From Bog-950 sp964423405 (GTDB lineage Bacteria; Bacteroidota; Bacteroidia; Chitinophagales; LD1), in NCBI GenBank assembly GCA_964423405.1, contig CAYREY010000004.1, forward strand, positions 80,319 to 144,318: a DNA stretch of 64,000 nt. Reading direction: 5' to 3'. The position numbers and the translations under genes were made by a program. This document shows positions 15,693 to 24,209 of this stretch, piece by piece (the stretch's first letter is position 1; every line of letters begins with the position of its first letter). The notes under the pieces are model-generated. The model was not told the DNA's origin, searched no databases, and saw nothing but the letters and a program-made list of their open reading frames with translations.

Positions 15693-17465
15693 TTACACCC
15701 AACGCTTATACCAGGTTTCCATTACGGCCACTTTCCATAAGCGCCAATGGTCTTTGTTATCCAGTAGGGTTTTTACATAACTACCGTTTAATAAACCGTC
15801 TTTTACCAGGCGGCTTTCAGCAAGCCGACTGCGGTACCAGTCCATATTCATGTAATACTTATCGGGCCCTACAAAACCTTGTTTTTTACGGTTAAGAATC
15901 TCCTGGGGCAGGTGCCCTTTTATGTTTTGGTACAGCAGGTGTTTGGTTTCGTTGCTACGGTAATAAACGTTGCTGTTAAGCCCCAGTACAAATTCGCATA
16001 TTTCATGGTCCAGAAAAGGTACCCGTACCTCCAGCGAGTTGGCCATACTGGCCCTATCTACTTTGCATAGTACCTGTTCTCCCATAAAACAGCGCATGTC
16101 CATGTGCTGAATACGTTTTAGTTCTGGCAGGTCGGTGCGGTAATTTTCCAGGTAAAACCAATCGGGGTTTGGGGCAATATACCTGTGTTGCTCCGGTGTA
16201 AGTAGTTTTTGTAGTTCGCCGGTATCAAACCGACCCATGGCCATAGCCTGAGCGTAGTATTGAACAATGTAGGGGTTAGCCGATGGCGTAAACAACCCCT
16301 TTATAGTTTCCATTAATGAACGCGACCGGGGCCTGTATTCCTTCTGCCATTGGTAGCCTACCAGTGTTTCATCGGCACCTTCGCCGCTCATCACAGCCTT
16401 TACATGTTTGGCTGCCTCACGGCTAACCAGGTAGGTAGGTATAATTGATATGTCGCCATTGGGCTCATCATATACCCAGCACAGATGATCCAGCAAGTCC
16501 AGCGATTGCGATTCCAGTATCAGCGCATGGTGATGAGTGTTGTACTGTTTGGCTACCATACCCGCAAACAGGTGTTCGCTAACATCCCATTCCTCAAAGC
16601 CTATAGCAAAGGTAGATGGGGTATAACCAAACCTGCTCATATAGTACACCAGTGCCGAACTATCGTATCCCCCGCTAAGGAAAGAGCCCACGGGCACATC
16701 GCTACGGGCATGGGTCTTTACCGAATTAAGCAGTAAAGCATCATATTTTTCAATAGCGTCTTTATCGCTCAGTGTATTTTCGGCATATGTAAGTTTCCAG
16801 TATTGCTTTACTTCTTTTACACCCTTTTCGTTCACTACAAGATAGTGAGCAGGGGGTAATTTATTTACCTCTTGCCATATTGTTTTAGTACCCGGTATGT
16901 AGCGGTACACAAAAAAATCGGCAAACGAGGTCATATCAAGTGTAGTGTTTACTGCCTGGTTTGCTTTTATTGCTTTAATCTCCGATGCAAATACAAAATG
17001 GCCATCACGGTTATAATAGTAAAGGGGCTTAATACCAAAGCGGTCTCTTGCTAAAAAAAGCTCACGGCTTGTTTCATCCCATATTCCAAAGGCGAACATT
17101 CCCTTTAGTCTGGTCAATACACCTGCCCCCCATTGTTCGTAGCCATGTAGTATTACTTCTGTATCGGTATGCGATTGAAAGCGGTGGCCAAATTTTTCCA
17201 GCTCACTTCGCAGTTCTATGTAGTTATATATTTCGCCATTATAGGTTATCCATAGCGTACTATCTTCATTGGTCATAGGCTGTTTGCCAGCCTCCGAAAG
17301 GTCAAGAAACGACAGTCGCCGGTGCCCTAGTGCTGCCGTGTAAGACGGGTTGATGTAGCTGCCTTCCCCATCTGGCCCGCGGTGGTGGATGGCATCGGTC
17401 ATTGCCTTTACATGATTTTTGGTTATCCCTCCTTTATAGCTGATATGGCCTGCTATACCGCACAT
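15693..17465 (-). CDS. asnB: Asparagine synthase-type glutamine amidotransferase
   Basis: 590-residue AsnB-family enzyme: an N-terminal class II glutaminase (about 1-200, nucleophile Cys2 after Met removal, MCGIAGH) and a C-terminal ATP-pyrophosphatase synthetase domain (PP-loop SGGYDSS, residues 264-270). The canonical reaction makes asparagine from aspartate, glutamine and ATP. Inside polysaccharide loci, AsnB homologues are often used to amidate carboxyl groups of uronic acids. It abuts the UbiA gene (TAA then ATG with no gap) and precedes a uronate-type epimerase, so glycan amidation is more likely here than bulk asparagine supply. That is an inference from context. All key catalytic motifs look intact. 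Confidence 0.88.
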   Translation of the reverse strand: MCGIAGHISYKGGITKNHVKAMTDAIHHRGPDGEGSYINPSYTAALGHRRLSFLDLSEAGKQPMTNEDSTLWITYNGEIYNYIELRSELEKFGHRFQSHTDTEVILHGYEQWGAGVLTRLKGMFAFGIWDETSRELFLARDRFGIKPLYYYNRDGHFVFASEIKAIKANQAVNTTLDMTSFADFFVYRYIPGTKTIWQEVNKLPPAHYLVVNEKGVKEVKQYWKLTYAENTLSDKDAIEKYDALLLNSVKTHARSDVPVGSFLSGGYDSSALVYYMSRFGYTPSTFAIGFEEWDVSEHLFAGMVAKQYNTHHHALILESQSLDLLDHLCWVYDEPNGDISIIPTYLVSREAAKHVKAVMSGEGADETLVGYQWQKEYRPRSRSLMETIKGLFTPSANPYIVQYYAQAMAMGRFDTGELQKLLTPEQHRYIAPNPDWFYLENYRTDLPELKRIQHMDMRCFMGEQVLCKVDRASMANSLEVRVPFLDHEICEFVLGLNSNVYYRSNETKHLLYQNIKGHLPQEILNRKKQGFVGPDKYYMNMDWYRSRLAESRLVKDGLLNGSYVKTLLDNKDHWRLWKVAVMETWYKRWV

Positions 17466-18479
17466 TTAGTAGTCGTCTTCTGTTTTAAAATTTTGTCGTA
17501 TTGTCTTTGCTCCCTGCCATAATTTTATCAGAAACGTTGGGAAAAAGACCAGATGTAGCAATAGTACAATTAAAAACCGATTATCGCCAACGCTTAGTAA
17601 TATTAGAAAAAACACCGGTACCCATCCCTCGTAATAATCGTTTAAAAAATAGAGAAACTTAAACTGTAATTGCCTTTTGGGAAGATAGGCAAGTTTCCAG
17701 CCACTAAACTTAAGGTAGGTAAAAATACCAAACAGTAAGATTGAAAGGAAAAACGGTGGCAGGGCATAGCTGATGGTAATTGCCAGCAGGGCAGTAAATA
17801 ATACCTCGTACTTTAGAATATTATTGATGAAATAAAGTGTAGCAACCCCACCGTTTTGGGTTACAAACGTATTTATGCCGGCAGCTTTGTCGTTTTTCCG
17901 GTCATCTAATTGGTGTAGTAAAATATTGCGCACTCCTTTTAAAGTAGTGCTCACCACTAGTATTGTAAGTAAAACAGTCGTGTAACCTGGCGCCTGTCCG
18001 GTCCAGTCGGTAAAGGTGCCAAGCGTAAACAGGGCAGGGTTTATATGCCCGTAAAAAGCATCGGTTATAATACCAGCCAGGCTTTTTTCTTTCAATCTGA
18101 AAGGCTTGGTGCTATATACAACCAGTGCTATAACCTGCAGGCCATACAACACGTTGGTAAATACACCTGCCTTTACCTGGTACCAGAAAAATATACCTGT
18201 AGCTAAGGGTATCAGCACAGCCAATATCCTGATTGGTTTATTCAGGCCCGATAGGTGGTTTTTTTTACCGGCAGCATTATCAATATCAATATCGCACAAA
18301 TCGTTAAACGCATACCCAAAAGCGGCTATAGCCAGCACTCCTCCAACAAAATAAAATACCTTTTGTGGAGAAGAGAACATAAACGGATGAGCAGCCCGCA
18401 GTTCGCAGAAATATACCCAGCCAAGTATTTGGGGTATAATGATTGTCCACCAGTTTTGGGTCCTGAAAATTTTAAACAT
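17466..18479 (-). CDS. UbiA-family membrane prenyltransferase
   Basis: 337-residue polytopic protein with about eight to nine membrane helices and both Asp-rich motifs of UbiA prenyltransferases: NDLCDIDID (residues 59-67) and QLDDRKND (190-197). Family members join an isoprenyl diphosphate to an acceptor such as an aromatic ring, glycerol phosphate or phosphoribose. In glycan loci such enzymes can form lipid-linked intermediates. The acceptor here is unknown. It is the first gene of the UbiA-asnB-epimerase-radical SAM unit and its stop touches the asnB start. A TATTTTTG box lies about 50 bases upstream. Confidence 0.8.
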   Translation of the reverse strand: MFKIFRTQNWWTIIIPQILGWVYFCELRAAHPFMFSSPQKVFYFVGGVLAIAAFGYAFNDLCDIDIDNAAGKKNHLSGLNKPIRILAVLIPLATGIFFWYQVKAGVFTNVLYGLQVIALVVYSTKPFRLKEKSLAGIITDAFYGHINPALFTLGTFTDWTGQAPGYTTVLLTILVVSTTLKGVRNILLHQLDDRKNDKAAGINTFVTQNGGVATLYFINNILKYEVLFTALLAITISYALPPFFLSILLFGIFTYLKFSGWKLAYLPKRQLQFKFLYFLNDYYEGWVPVFFLILLSVGDNRFLIVLLLHLVFFPTFLIKLWQGAKTIRQNFKTEDDY

Positions 18480-18527
18480 TCAACAGCACGTTTTAAACGG
18501 CATAATTGCAAAGCATTTCTTGCAGCT

Positions 18528-18535
18528 CAAAAATA
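18528..18535 (-). promoter_or_regulatory. Candidate -7 box for the UbiA-asnB operon
   Basis: Minus strand TATTTTTG matches TAnnTTTG and lies about 50 bases before the UbiA ATG and just downstream of the preceding gene's terminator. No TTG was found at the 19-base spacing, so only the -7 element is supported. Confidence 0.4.
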
Positions 18536-18579
18536 ACAGGCAGGCTCAATAATAATAGCCATTGGGTATGTAAAAGCAA

Positions 18580-18610
18580 AATAGCCGGCTTCGTATCGAA
18601 GCCGGCTATT
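18580..18610 (-). terminator. Intrinsic terminator after the lipoprotein gene
   Basis: Perfect 14-bp stem (arms 18580-18593 and 18597-18610, core AATAGCCGGCTTCG) with a three-base loop, followed on the minus strand by TTGCTTTT. It lies 20 bases after the stop of the 18630-19499 gene and isolates it from the UbiA operon. Confidence 0.85.
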
Positions 18611-18629
18611 AATTTACCTGTTTTATTTT

Positions 18630-19499
18630 CTAGTAGTCGTCTAGTGTTATTACTCTGCTTACACCGCCTTGTGTAACTACTGCTCTCCTGTCGCAAATTC
18701 CATCGCCGTATTCAATCTGCATATCCGGGTTGTTGGCAATCTGTGCAACTGTTACACCCGATATGAAGTGACGTACACAACCAGTAGCGCGGCTGATAAC
18801 CAGTGGGGTGGTAATTTGCTCGGTGTAGCTGTCGCCGTTAGATGTTACTCCTGTACTGGTACCGGTAATGTTGTATGTATCATCCTCACGGTCGTTATTA
18901 CCCAGGGTTTTCCATTCCAGTAGCCATATCACATCCTGTTTTATCAGTCGGCCATCGCTGCCATATATCATAGAGCCATTGGTCATTTGTACATCGAAGA
19001 AAGTATTTCCCGATACATCTGTGCTTTTATTTTGTAGTGTCATGCGGCCTAACACGTGGCTACCATTAATGTAGAAGCTATCGAAGTCGAGTGTTGCACG
19101 GCTACCAGATACAGAACCAAAGTTCTTGTCGGTCCAGGTGCCTTTTATTACTCCCGAAACCGGGGTGCCGTTATCCAAGGTACAGCCCGGTTGTATATCT
19201 ACCTGGAACTCATACGGAAATACAGTGGTGTCTTTTGTAATTACTGAGCAACTTGATAGTATATCATCAACATCGTCGGTTTTATAGATATCCATATTGC
19301 CTTTTGTAGCGCCAAAAGCAATCAGTATAGATTTGAATGTAAAGTAATTCATAGCTGCTTTTTCCGAAGCTATGGTTTCTACGCTGGCTGCGGTAGGGGT
19401 AGTGGTTACTGGCTTAACATCCTCTTTTTTGCAAGAGCTCAAGCCTGCTATTGTAACTGCTACCATTACAATAAGTGACTTAAAAGAATTTGGTTTCAT
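18630..19499 (-). CDS. Hypothetical lipoprotein
   Basis: 289-residue protein with a lipoprotein signal peptide: a hydrophobic run (residues 8-20) ending in the lipobox LSSC with Cys23, followed by KKEDVKP, a charged stretch typical of surface-exposed Bacteroidota lipoproteins. The mature part is beta-rich with paired cysteines (around 'SSCSV', 'PGCT', 'ATGCVRH', 'DGICD'). No enzymatic motif or known family was recognised. It is monocistronic, with its own terminator, between the methyltransferase and the UbiA operon. Confidence 0.7.
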   Translation of the reverse strand: MKPNSFKSLIVMVAVTIAGLSSCKKEDVKPVTTTPTAASVETIASEKAAMNYFTFKSILIAFGATKGNMDIYKTDDVDDILSSCSVITKDTTVFPYEFQVDIQPGCTLDNGTPVSGVIKGTWTDKNFGSVSGSRATLDFDSFYINGSHVLGRMTLQNKSTDVSGNTFFDVQMTNGSMIYGSDGRLIKQDVIWLLEWKTLGNNDREDDTYNITGTSTGVTSNGDSYTEQITTPLVISRATGCVRHFISGVTVAQIANNPDMQIEYGDGICDRRAVVTQGGVSRVITLDDY

Positions 19500-19655
19500 T
19501 TTGTTGTTTGTTTGTTTAGCTGATTTAACGGCACCCTACCCAAATAGTTCTGCTATATCAGTCAAATGATACATAACGGGCTTTGTGTAATACTGTAGCT
19601 GGTATTACAATACAAACGGCAAATGGTATAGGCTTAAGCCAGGTTGGAAATCAGA

Positions 19656-20426
19656 TTAATAGGTGGGTTTGAAGCACTTTATTTCCAACCATTCGGCAAA
19701 ATGAAATTCTTCTATATCGCCAAACAGATTTATACCAAATTGGGCTTCAAAGTCATTTTTAATAGCGGCATCGTTTTTAAAATCAATCTGCTTAATAAAC
19801 CCTATTTCGAAGTTGCTGGCGCGTAAAGCAGTAATGGTATCATTCAGGTCCAGTGTGTTGTATTGGTAGCTTTGGTTAAGGTTGGCCACTACTTTATCTA
19901 TCTTTTCTCTTATAGCAGCGTCATTCGGCTTTTTAGGGTAAAAGTCTTTAATGTAAATCTCACCGCCTGGTTTCAATACATGGTAAGCGCCGCTTATTAC
20001 TTTGGCCGGATCGCCTGAGTGGCCCAACGATTCAAGAAACAATACCTTATCAAATGTATTGGCCGGGTATAAAAGATCCAGTTCGTGATAGTCGCCCTGT
20101 TTTACATGAATAGCATTCGTAAGCTGTTTTTCCGAAATTCTGCTTTTTGCATCTTCTACCTGGCTTGATGATATGGTAACAGCCTCAATACTGATATTAA
20201 GTTTTGAGGCAAAATATACCGATGGTTCGCAATTGCCACAGCCGGCATCAAGTATTTTCTGCCCATTACTCAGTCCTGCACTTTTTATAGTATAATCTAG
20301 TAGGTCCGAATCGTTAGGAGGGCGGTGAGCCTGAATTATTTTGCCGTATACCTGTTTGTATTTGCGGTGCCACTCATTATAGTAGGCTGCCACTTTATCC
20401 GATTGTGTTTTATAACTGTTTGCCAT
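19656..20426 (-). CDS. Class I SAM-dependent methyltransferase
   Basis: Protein of about 256 residues with a Rossmann-fold methyltransferase core: motif I ILDAGCGN (around residue 60), an acidic residue after the second strand in the ISIEAVTIS region, and motif post-I at DKVLFLESLGH. The layout resembles sterol/tocopherol/UbiE-type small-molecule methyltransferases. The frame opens with a TTG at 20444, but ATG 20426 gives MANSYKTQSDKVAAYYN and is preferred. Acceptor unknown; the location in the glycan region allows O-methylation of a sugar or a lipid/quinone acceptor. Confidence 0.8.
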   Translation of the reverse strand: MANSYKTQSDKVAAYYNEWHRKYKQVYGKIIQAHRPPNDSDLLDYTIKSAGLSNGQKILDAGCGNCEPSVYFASKLNISIEAVTISSSQVEDAKSRISEKQLTNAIHVKQGDYHELDLLYPANTFDKVLFLESLGHSGDPAKVISGAYHVLKPGGEIYIKDFYPKKPNDAAIREKIDKVVANLNQSYQYNTLDLNDTITALRASNFEIGFIKQIDFKNDAAIKNDFEAQFGINLFGDIEEFHFAEWLEIKCFKPTY

Positions 20427-20581
20427 GTAATTACTAACCTTCAATTTGTAACAAATAATCTATTTTCGATGTCGATTCTTTACAGAGTTAAAACGCTAAA
20501 TTAAGCAAACCGTTCAAAGCTCAGTAGTTGCCGTGGGTTTGTTTACTGCATTAACAAAGGCAATAGTTAAAATAATACAGG

Positions 20582-21364
20582 TTGAAGTACTTTTTTATCC
20601 ATACTCCCAAAACCTCTGGCACTACCTTTATGGAGGTTCTGCGCTCGGATAGTAATAACCGGGTTGGTTTTTTTTATCAAAACCCCGAACCGCTTACCGA
20701 AGATTTTGAAACCAAGATAAATGGGGTAGCAGAGTATAACATGCGCACAAGGCCCGAATGGCAGGAGTATAACATAATTGGGGGGCACTTTACTTTCGGT
20801 ATTCATACTAGATTGAATGTACAGCAGTTTAAGTATTTGGGAGTAGTACGGGACCCTGTAGAGCATCACATTTCCAGTTTCAAACATTTTTTACGTGCCA
20901 GTCAGGAATATCAAAACCACTTTTTGCCCGGCCCCAAAACAGTTGAAAATATGTTGACGGTTAAGTTTATGCCCAACCTTCAAACATTTTTCCTGTCGGG
21001 CCTAAGTATGGAGCAGATACAAAAGGATAAGGAGCGGGCTTACAATACGGTTTTAGAAAACACCGAAAAACATTTTGCCGGGGTTTACCCTACCGAGCAG
21101 TTTGATGAGGGCTTGTTTTATTTCAAGCACAAAATTGGCATAAAGCCAATGTACTACCATAAAAAGAATGTGGCAGCTAATGCGCTACGGGAGAAGGTGA
21201 CCGATGAGTTAGCAGAAAAGATAAGGCAGGTAAATGATGTTGACGTAAGGCTGTTCGACTATTTTAAAAAGAAATTTGATAATGAATTTAGCCAGATACC
21301 ATTCGTAAGCCTGCAGCTGGCTTATTTTAAACTAATAAATAACTGGGTTGGCCCCAATAAATAA
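20582..21364 (+). CDS. Sulfotransferase family 2-like protein (TTG start)
   Basis: 260-residue protein with both PAPS-binding elements of carbohydrate sulfotransferases: the 5'-phosphosulfate loop PKTSGTT (residues 9-15) and the 3'-phosphate site VRDPVEHHISSF (Arg90, Ser98/99). Such enzymes move sulfate from PAPS to a sugar hydroxyl. The only start that keeps the PAPS loop is TTG at 20582; a stop lies three codons upstream (20573-20575), and the next in-frame ATG would delete the loop. It is the only plus-strand gene inside the minus-strand glycan region and converges on the transglutaminase-like gene with an 11-base gap. Confidence 0.75.
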   Translation: MKYFFIHTPKTSGTTFMEVLRSDSNNRVGFFYQNPEPLTEDFETKINGVAEYNMRTRPEWQEYNIIGGHFTFGIHTRLNVQQFKYLGVVRDPVEHHISSFKHFLRASQEYQNHFLPGPKTVENMLTVKFMPNLQTFFLSGLSMEQIQKDKERAYNTVLENTEKHFAGVYPTEQFDEGLFYFKHKIGIKPMYYHKKNVAANALREKVTDELAEKIRQVNDVDVRLFDYFKKKFDNEFSQIPFVSLQLAYFKLINNWVGPNK

Positions 21365-21375
21365 ATGATGTAACC

Positions 21376-22923
21376 TCAGGCAATCAGTTTCAGTATGGTG
21401 TCAATATCGCTGTATTCCAGGTAGGTAATAAGCATAATAAATACATGAGGGTCAGATATGGCTGCAAATAGTTTTTTCTGCTGAGCTTCCCGGGGCAGGG
21501 TGTCTATCAAAACCTTTAGTTGTGTAGTTGTACGGATTGTTTTTTCTTTTTTTTGCTGCGCTGTTAGTCCATCCTGCATATCAATAATAAGTGCTGCCCT
21601 TTCATACACATTGTCAGTAGTAGTAGGCCCAGCAAAAAAATCTACAGCCTGTATGTGGTTTTGCTCCATTTTCTTGTCAAATACCGCAAACCTTATCAGC
21701 GATATACTATCAGGTATTTCGGTAGGGTTAAGTGTTGCTTTATTGGTGTATTGCACACTGGCACTAATGTGCCCGGTTGCCGGACCTTGTATTAACAGCG
21801 TACTTGTGTCGTAAAATGCAACCGATTGTCTGTTTAGAAGATAATAGACTGTAACATGCGAATGCTGTTTGAACATAAGTTGCTGGTGCGGGCCTGTGAA
21901 ACCCTGCAGGTAGTCGTTTAATGCATTTGTATTTATATCAAATTCTTTATGGCCTATGCTTACCTTGCCCTTTCCTTCAATTGCAAATACTACCAATGGA
22001 ATACGCAGTTGGCTAATACTTCCTGGTTTTATTTCAACCGATAACAGGGCGTGGTCAGGTGGAAGGCTCTTAACAGCACTATTGTCTGTTCCCTTATACG
22101 CTGTAGGCAGTTTCATCACAGCGCCCCGGGGTATCCTGAATAAAGTATCCGTTTGTATTTTTTCGTCAAACCATGTACTTACTTTATTATCCAAATAGCT
22201 GCCATAGATTCCTGCTGTTTTTTTGGAGTGGGCAAGTGCATAAGACAACGCCGCCCGTTTTGTGGGGTGCTGCGTATTATCCAGCCGTGTAATCAACTCA
22301 GGGTGTTTTGCTAGTTCTTCTACTCCCGCAATTTCGTTGGCATTATTTAAATAGTACGCCTCGTACAACGGGTCGTACATATGCCATTTACCGTTAACTA
22401 AAACTTCGGGTACTACATGTCCTTCCAGTGTCCAAACCCGCGATTGGAAACCAAGTGCTTTCCATAACAGGCTCAGCGTAGCGCTTAAGTCGTCGCAAAT
22501 ACCTGTGCCTATTGAGTTAATCATCAGTACGGGTGTATGCTGCCAGTTGTCCGGTGTTAATGGTTTACTGAATTTTACATGCGTTGTTACATAGCGCCAG
22601 GCTTTCTGTTCCAGTGGTTCATTTTCATATTCATCAGGCATTCTTCTTATCTCTTCAGCCATATCTTTTTCAGATAAGAAGAACCTGTTGTTCAGTTTAA
22701 TGCTAAATAGCGCGCTTTCGGTTCCGGTATTTTCTATTATTAGTTGAGCCGTGGCCGGGTCTTTTACCTGTAGTGTAAAGCTGTGTGTAGCAGATAGCTT
22801 GCTACGGTGTGCTTTATCAGGGTAACATGAAACGCCCGACACCATAAGCAATACAAGCAGATAAACTGTAAGTAGGTTTAATAAAGTGGCCTGCGGCCTG
22901 TTTAATACCCGATAGCTACACAT
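21376..22923 (-). CDS. Transglutaminase-like lipoprotein in the ABC exporter operon
   Basis: 515-residue exported protein. The N terminus has a long hydrophobic segment ending in GVSC (Cys33), a probable lipobox. A transglutaminase-like (papain-fold) domain spans about 60-200 with a complete Cys143 (GICDD), His169 (EGHVVPEV), Asp184 (MYDPLY) triad. The C-terminal 300 residues are beta-rich and unrecognised. The ATG lies two bases after the wzt stop, so it is the third gene of the wzm-wzt operon. Bacterial members of this fold act as proteases, peptidoglycan or peptide amidases, or crosslinkers; here the role may be linked to the exported glycan. That function is inferred from position only. 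Confidence 0.65.
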   Translation of the reverse strand: MCSYRVLNRPQATLLNLLTVYLLVLLMVSGVSCYPDKAHRSKLSATHSFTLQVKDPATAQLIIENTGTESALFSIKLNNRFFLSEKDMAEEIRRMPDEYENEPLEQKAWRYVTTHVKFSKPLTPDNWQHTPVLMINSIGTGICDDLSATLSLLWKALGFQSRVWTLEGHVVPEVLVNGKWHMYDPLYEAYYLNNANEIAGVEELAKHPELITRLDNTQHPTKRAALSYALAHSKKTAGIYGSYLDNKVSTWFDEKIQTDTLFRIPRGAVMKLPTAYKGTDNSAVKSLPPDHALLSVEIKPGSISQLRIPLVVFAIEGKGKVSIGHKEFDINTNALNDYLQGFTGPHQQLMFKQHSHVTVYYLLNRQSVAFYDTSTLLIQGPATGHISASVQYTNKATLNPTEIPDSISLIRFAVFDKKMEQNHIQAVDFFAGPTTTDNVYERAALIIDMQDGLTAQQKKEKTIRTTTQLKVLIDTLPREAQQKKLFAAISDPHVFIMLITYLEYSDIDTILKLIA

Positions 22924-22925
22924 GA

Positions 22926-24203
22926 TTAGTTGGCGTTTTTATAACTGATTTGTGTATTTATCAGCGGCTTTATTGCTCCCGGATAATGTATCTTGCTATT
23001 GCTTTCCTGCTCGTCGGCCATTTTAATGCTGATAAACTTATCGCCTTTAAACAGCACAGCATCTACGTGGGCATCGTTGGTTTGCGCACTGGCTAACGAA
23101 ACATCCTTTATCACTATAAGGTCAACCGAGTACAGACCATTGTTAAACAGGTTAGCTGGTATTTCAAACTCCACCCTGTACCGTCCTGTCTGGCTTATTG
23201 TCTGAATGCCGTTATTGAACGTAGTGCCGGTAAACAAGGCTATGTTGGTTTGTTCAAAGAACCTTATGGCTATGTCTATGGGGCGGGGTTGTGTTAACTC
23301 AAGTTCAACAAAAACCGTAAACGGGTAATTGTTTTTTATGCCGTGTTCGGTTTGTTTAAAATTAGTAATACCGGCATCAAGCAATACTATTTCGGGTGCT
23401 TTGGTAAGTTGACCGGCAATATTCTTTACAACAAAAGAATTGCCTTGTTGTATATGCTGAAACTGCACCAACGAACGGGTCATGTATTTTTCAATTACAT
23501 CCTGTTGGCCATCGGCTATTATTTTACCACCGTCAAGCAATATTATCCGGTTGCTAAGCATAGCAACCTCATTCATGTTATGCGATGCTACTATTAGTGT
23601 TTTGCCTAGGCTTATGAGCTCCTCAATTTTGGCTTTGCATTTTAGCTGAAAATCTGCATCGCCAACGCTTATTATTTCATCCAGCAGGTATATGTCCGCA
23701 TCCAGAAAGGCGATGATGGCAAATGCCAGCCTCAGATACATACCCGAACTATAATTTTTTACCGGCTGGTCTATAAACTCCCCAATGCCACTAAAGGCTA
23801 CTATTTCATCAAATTTACGTTCAACATGCTTGGCGGTAAAACCGTATAGCGATGCCGAAAAAAATACATTCTCTCTACCAGTCAACTCCGGATGAAAGCC
23901 TGTTCCAATATCCAGTATAGATACGGCTTTGCCATAGTAAACTATTTCCCCATCATCCGGGTAAAGTATGCCGCTTAATATACGCAGCAGGGTAGATTTT
24001 CCAGCTCCGTTTTTACCTATTATGCCTACTGCCTCGCCCTTGCTTACAGTAAAAGATATATTATCAAGCGCGCAAAAACTATCAGCCTGCTTGGGCGGCT
24101 TCGACATAAAACCCGATAGTAATTCCTTTATACTGCCTGCATGTCTTTTTTGCAGGTCAAAACGTTTGGAAACATTCTTTATTTCAAGCATTACCTCTTT
24201 CAT
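22926..24203 (-). CDS. wzt: Polysaccharide ABC exporter ATPase with Wzt-like C-terminal domain
   Basis: 425-residue ATP-binding subunit of a Wzm/Wzt-type exporter. The nucleotide-binding domain (about 1-245) has Walker A GKNGAGKST (63-71), the signature YSSGM (151-155) and Walker B IYLLDE (171-176); the spacing to the D-loop follows the O-antigen/teichoic-acid class. Residues about 270-410 form a beta-sandwich like the Wzt C-terminal carbohydrate-binding domain, which in known systems reads the chain's terminal modification before export. It starts six bases after the wzm stop. The modifying enzymes nearby (methyltransferase, sulfotransferase, AsnB) make a recognised chain-end modification plausible. 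Confidence 0.88.
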   Translation of the reverse strand: MKEVMLEIKNVSKRFDLQKRHAGSIKELLSGFMSKPPKQADSFCALDNISFTVSKGEAVGIIGKNGAGKSTLLRILSGILYPDDGEIVYYGKAVSILDIGTGFHPELTGRENVFFSASLYGFTAKHVERKFDEIVAFSGIGEFIDQPVKNYSSGMYLRLAFAIIAFLDADIYLLDEIISVGDADFQLKCKAKIEELISLGKTLIVASHNMNEVAMLSNRIILLDGGKIIADGQQDVIEKYMTRSLVQFQHIQQGNSFVVKNIAGQLTKAPEIVLLDAGITNFKQTEHGIKNNYPFTVFVELELTQPRPIDIAIRFFEQTNIALFTGTTFNNGIQTISQTGRYRVEFEIPANLFNNGLYSVDLIVIKDVSLASAQTNDAHVDAVLFKGDKFISIKMADEQESNSKIHYPGAIKPLINTQISYKNAN

Positions 24204-24209
24204 ACCCGG

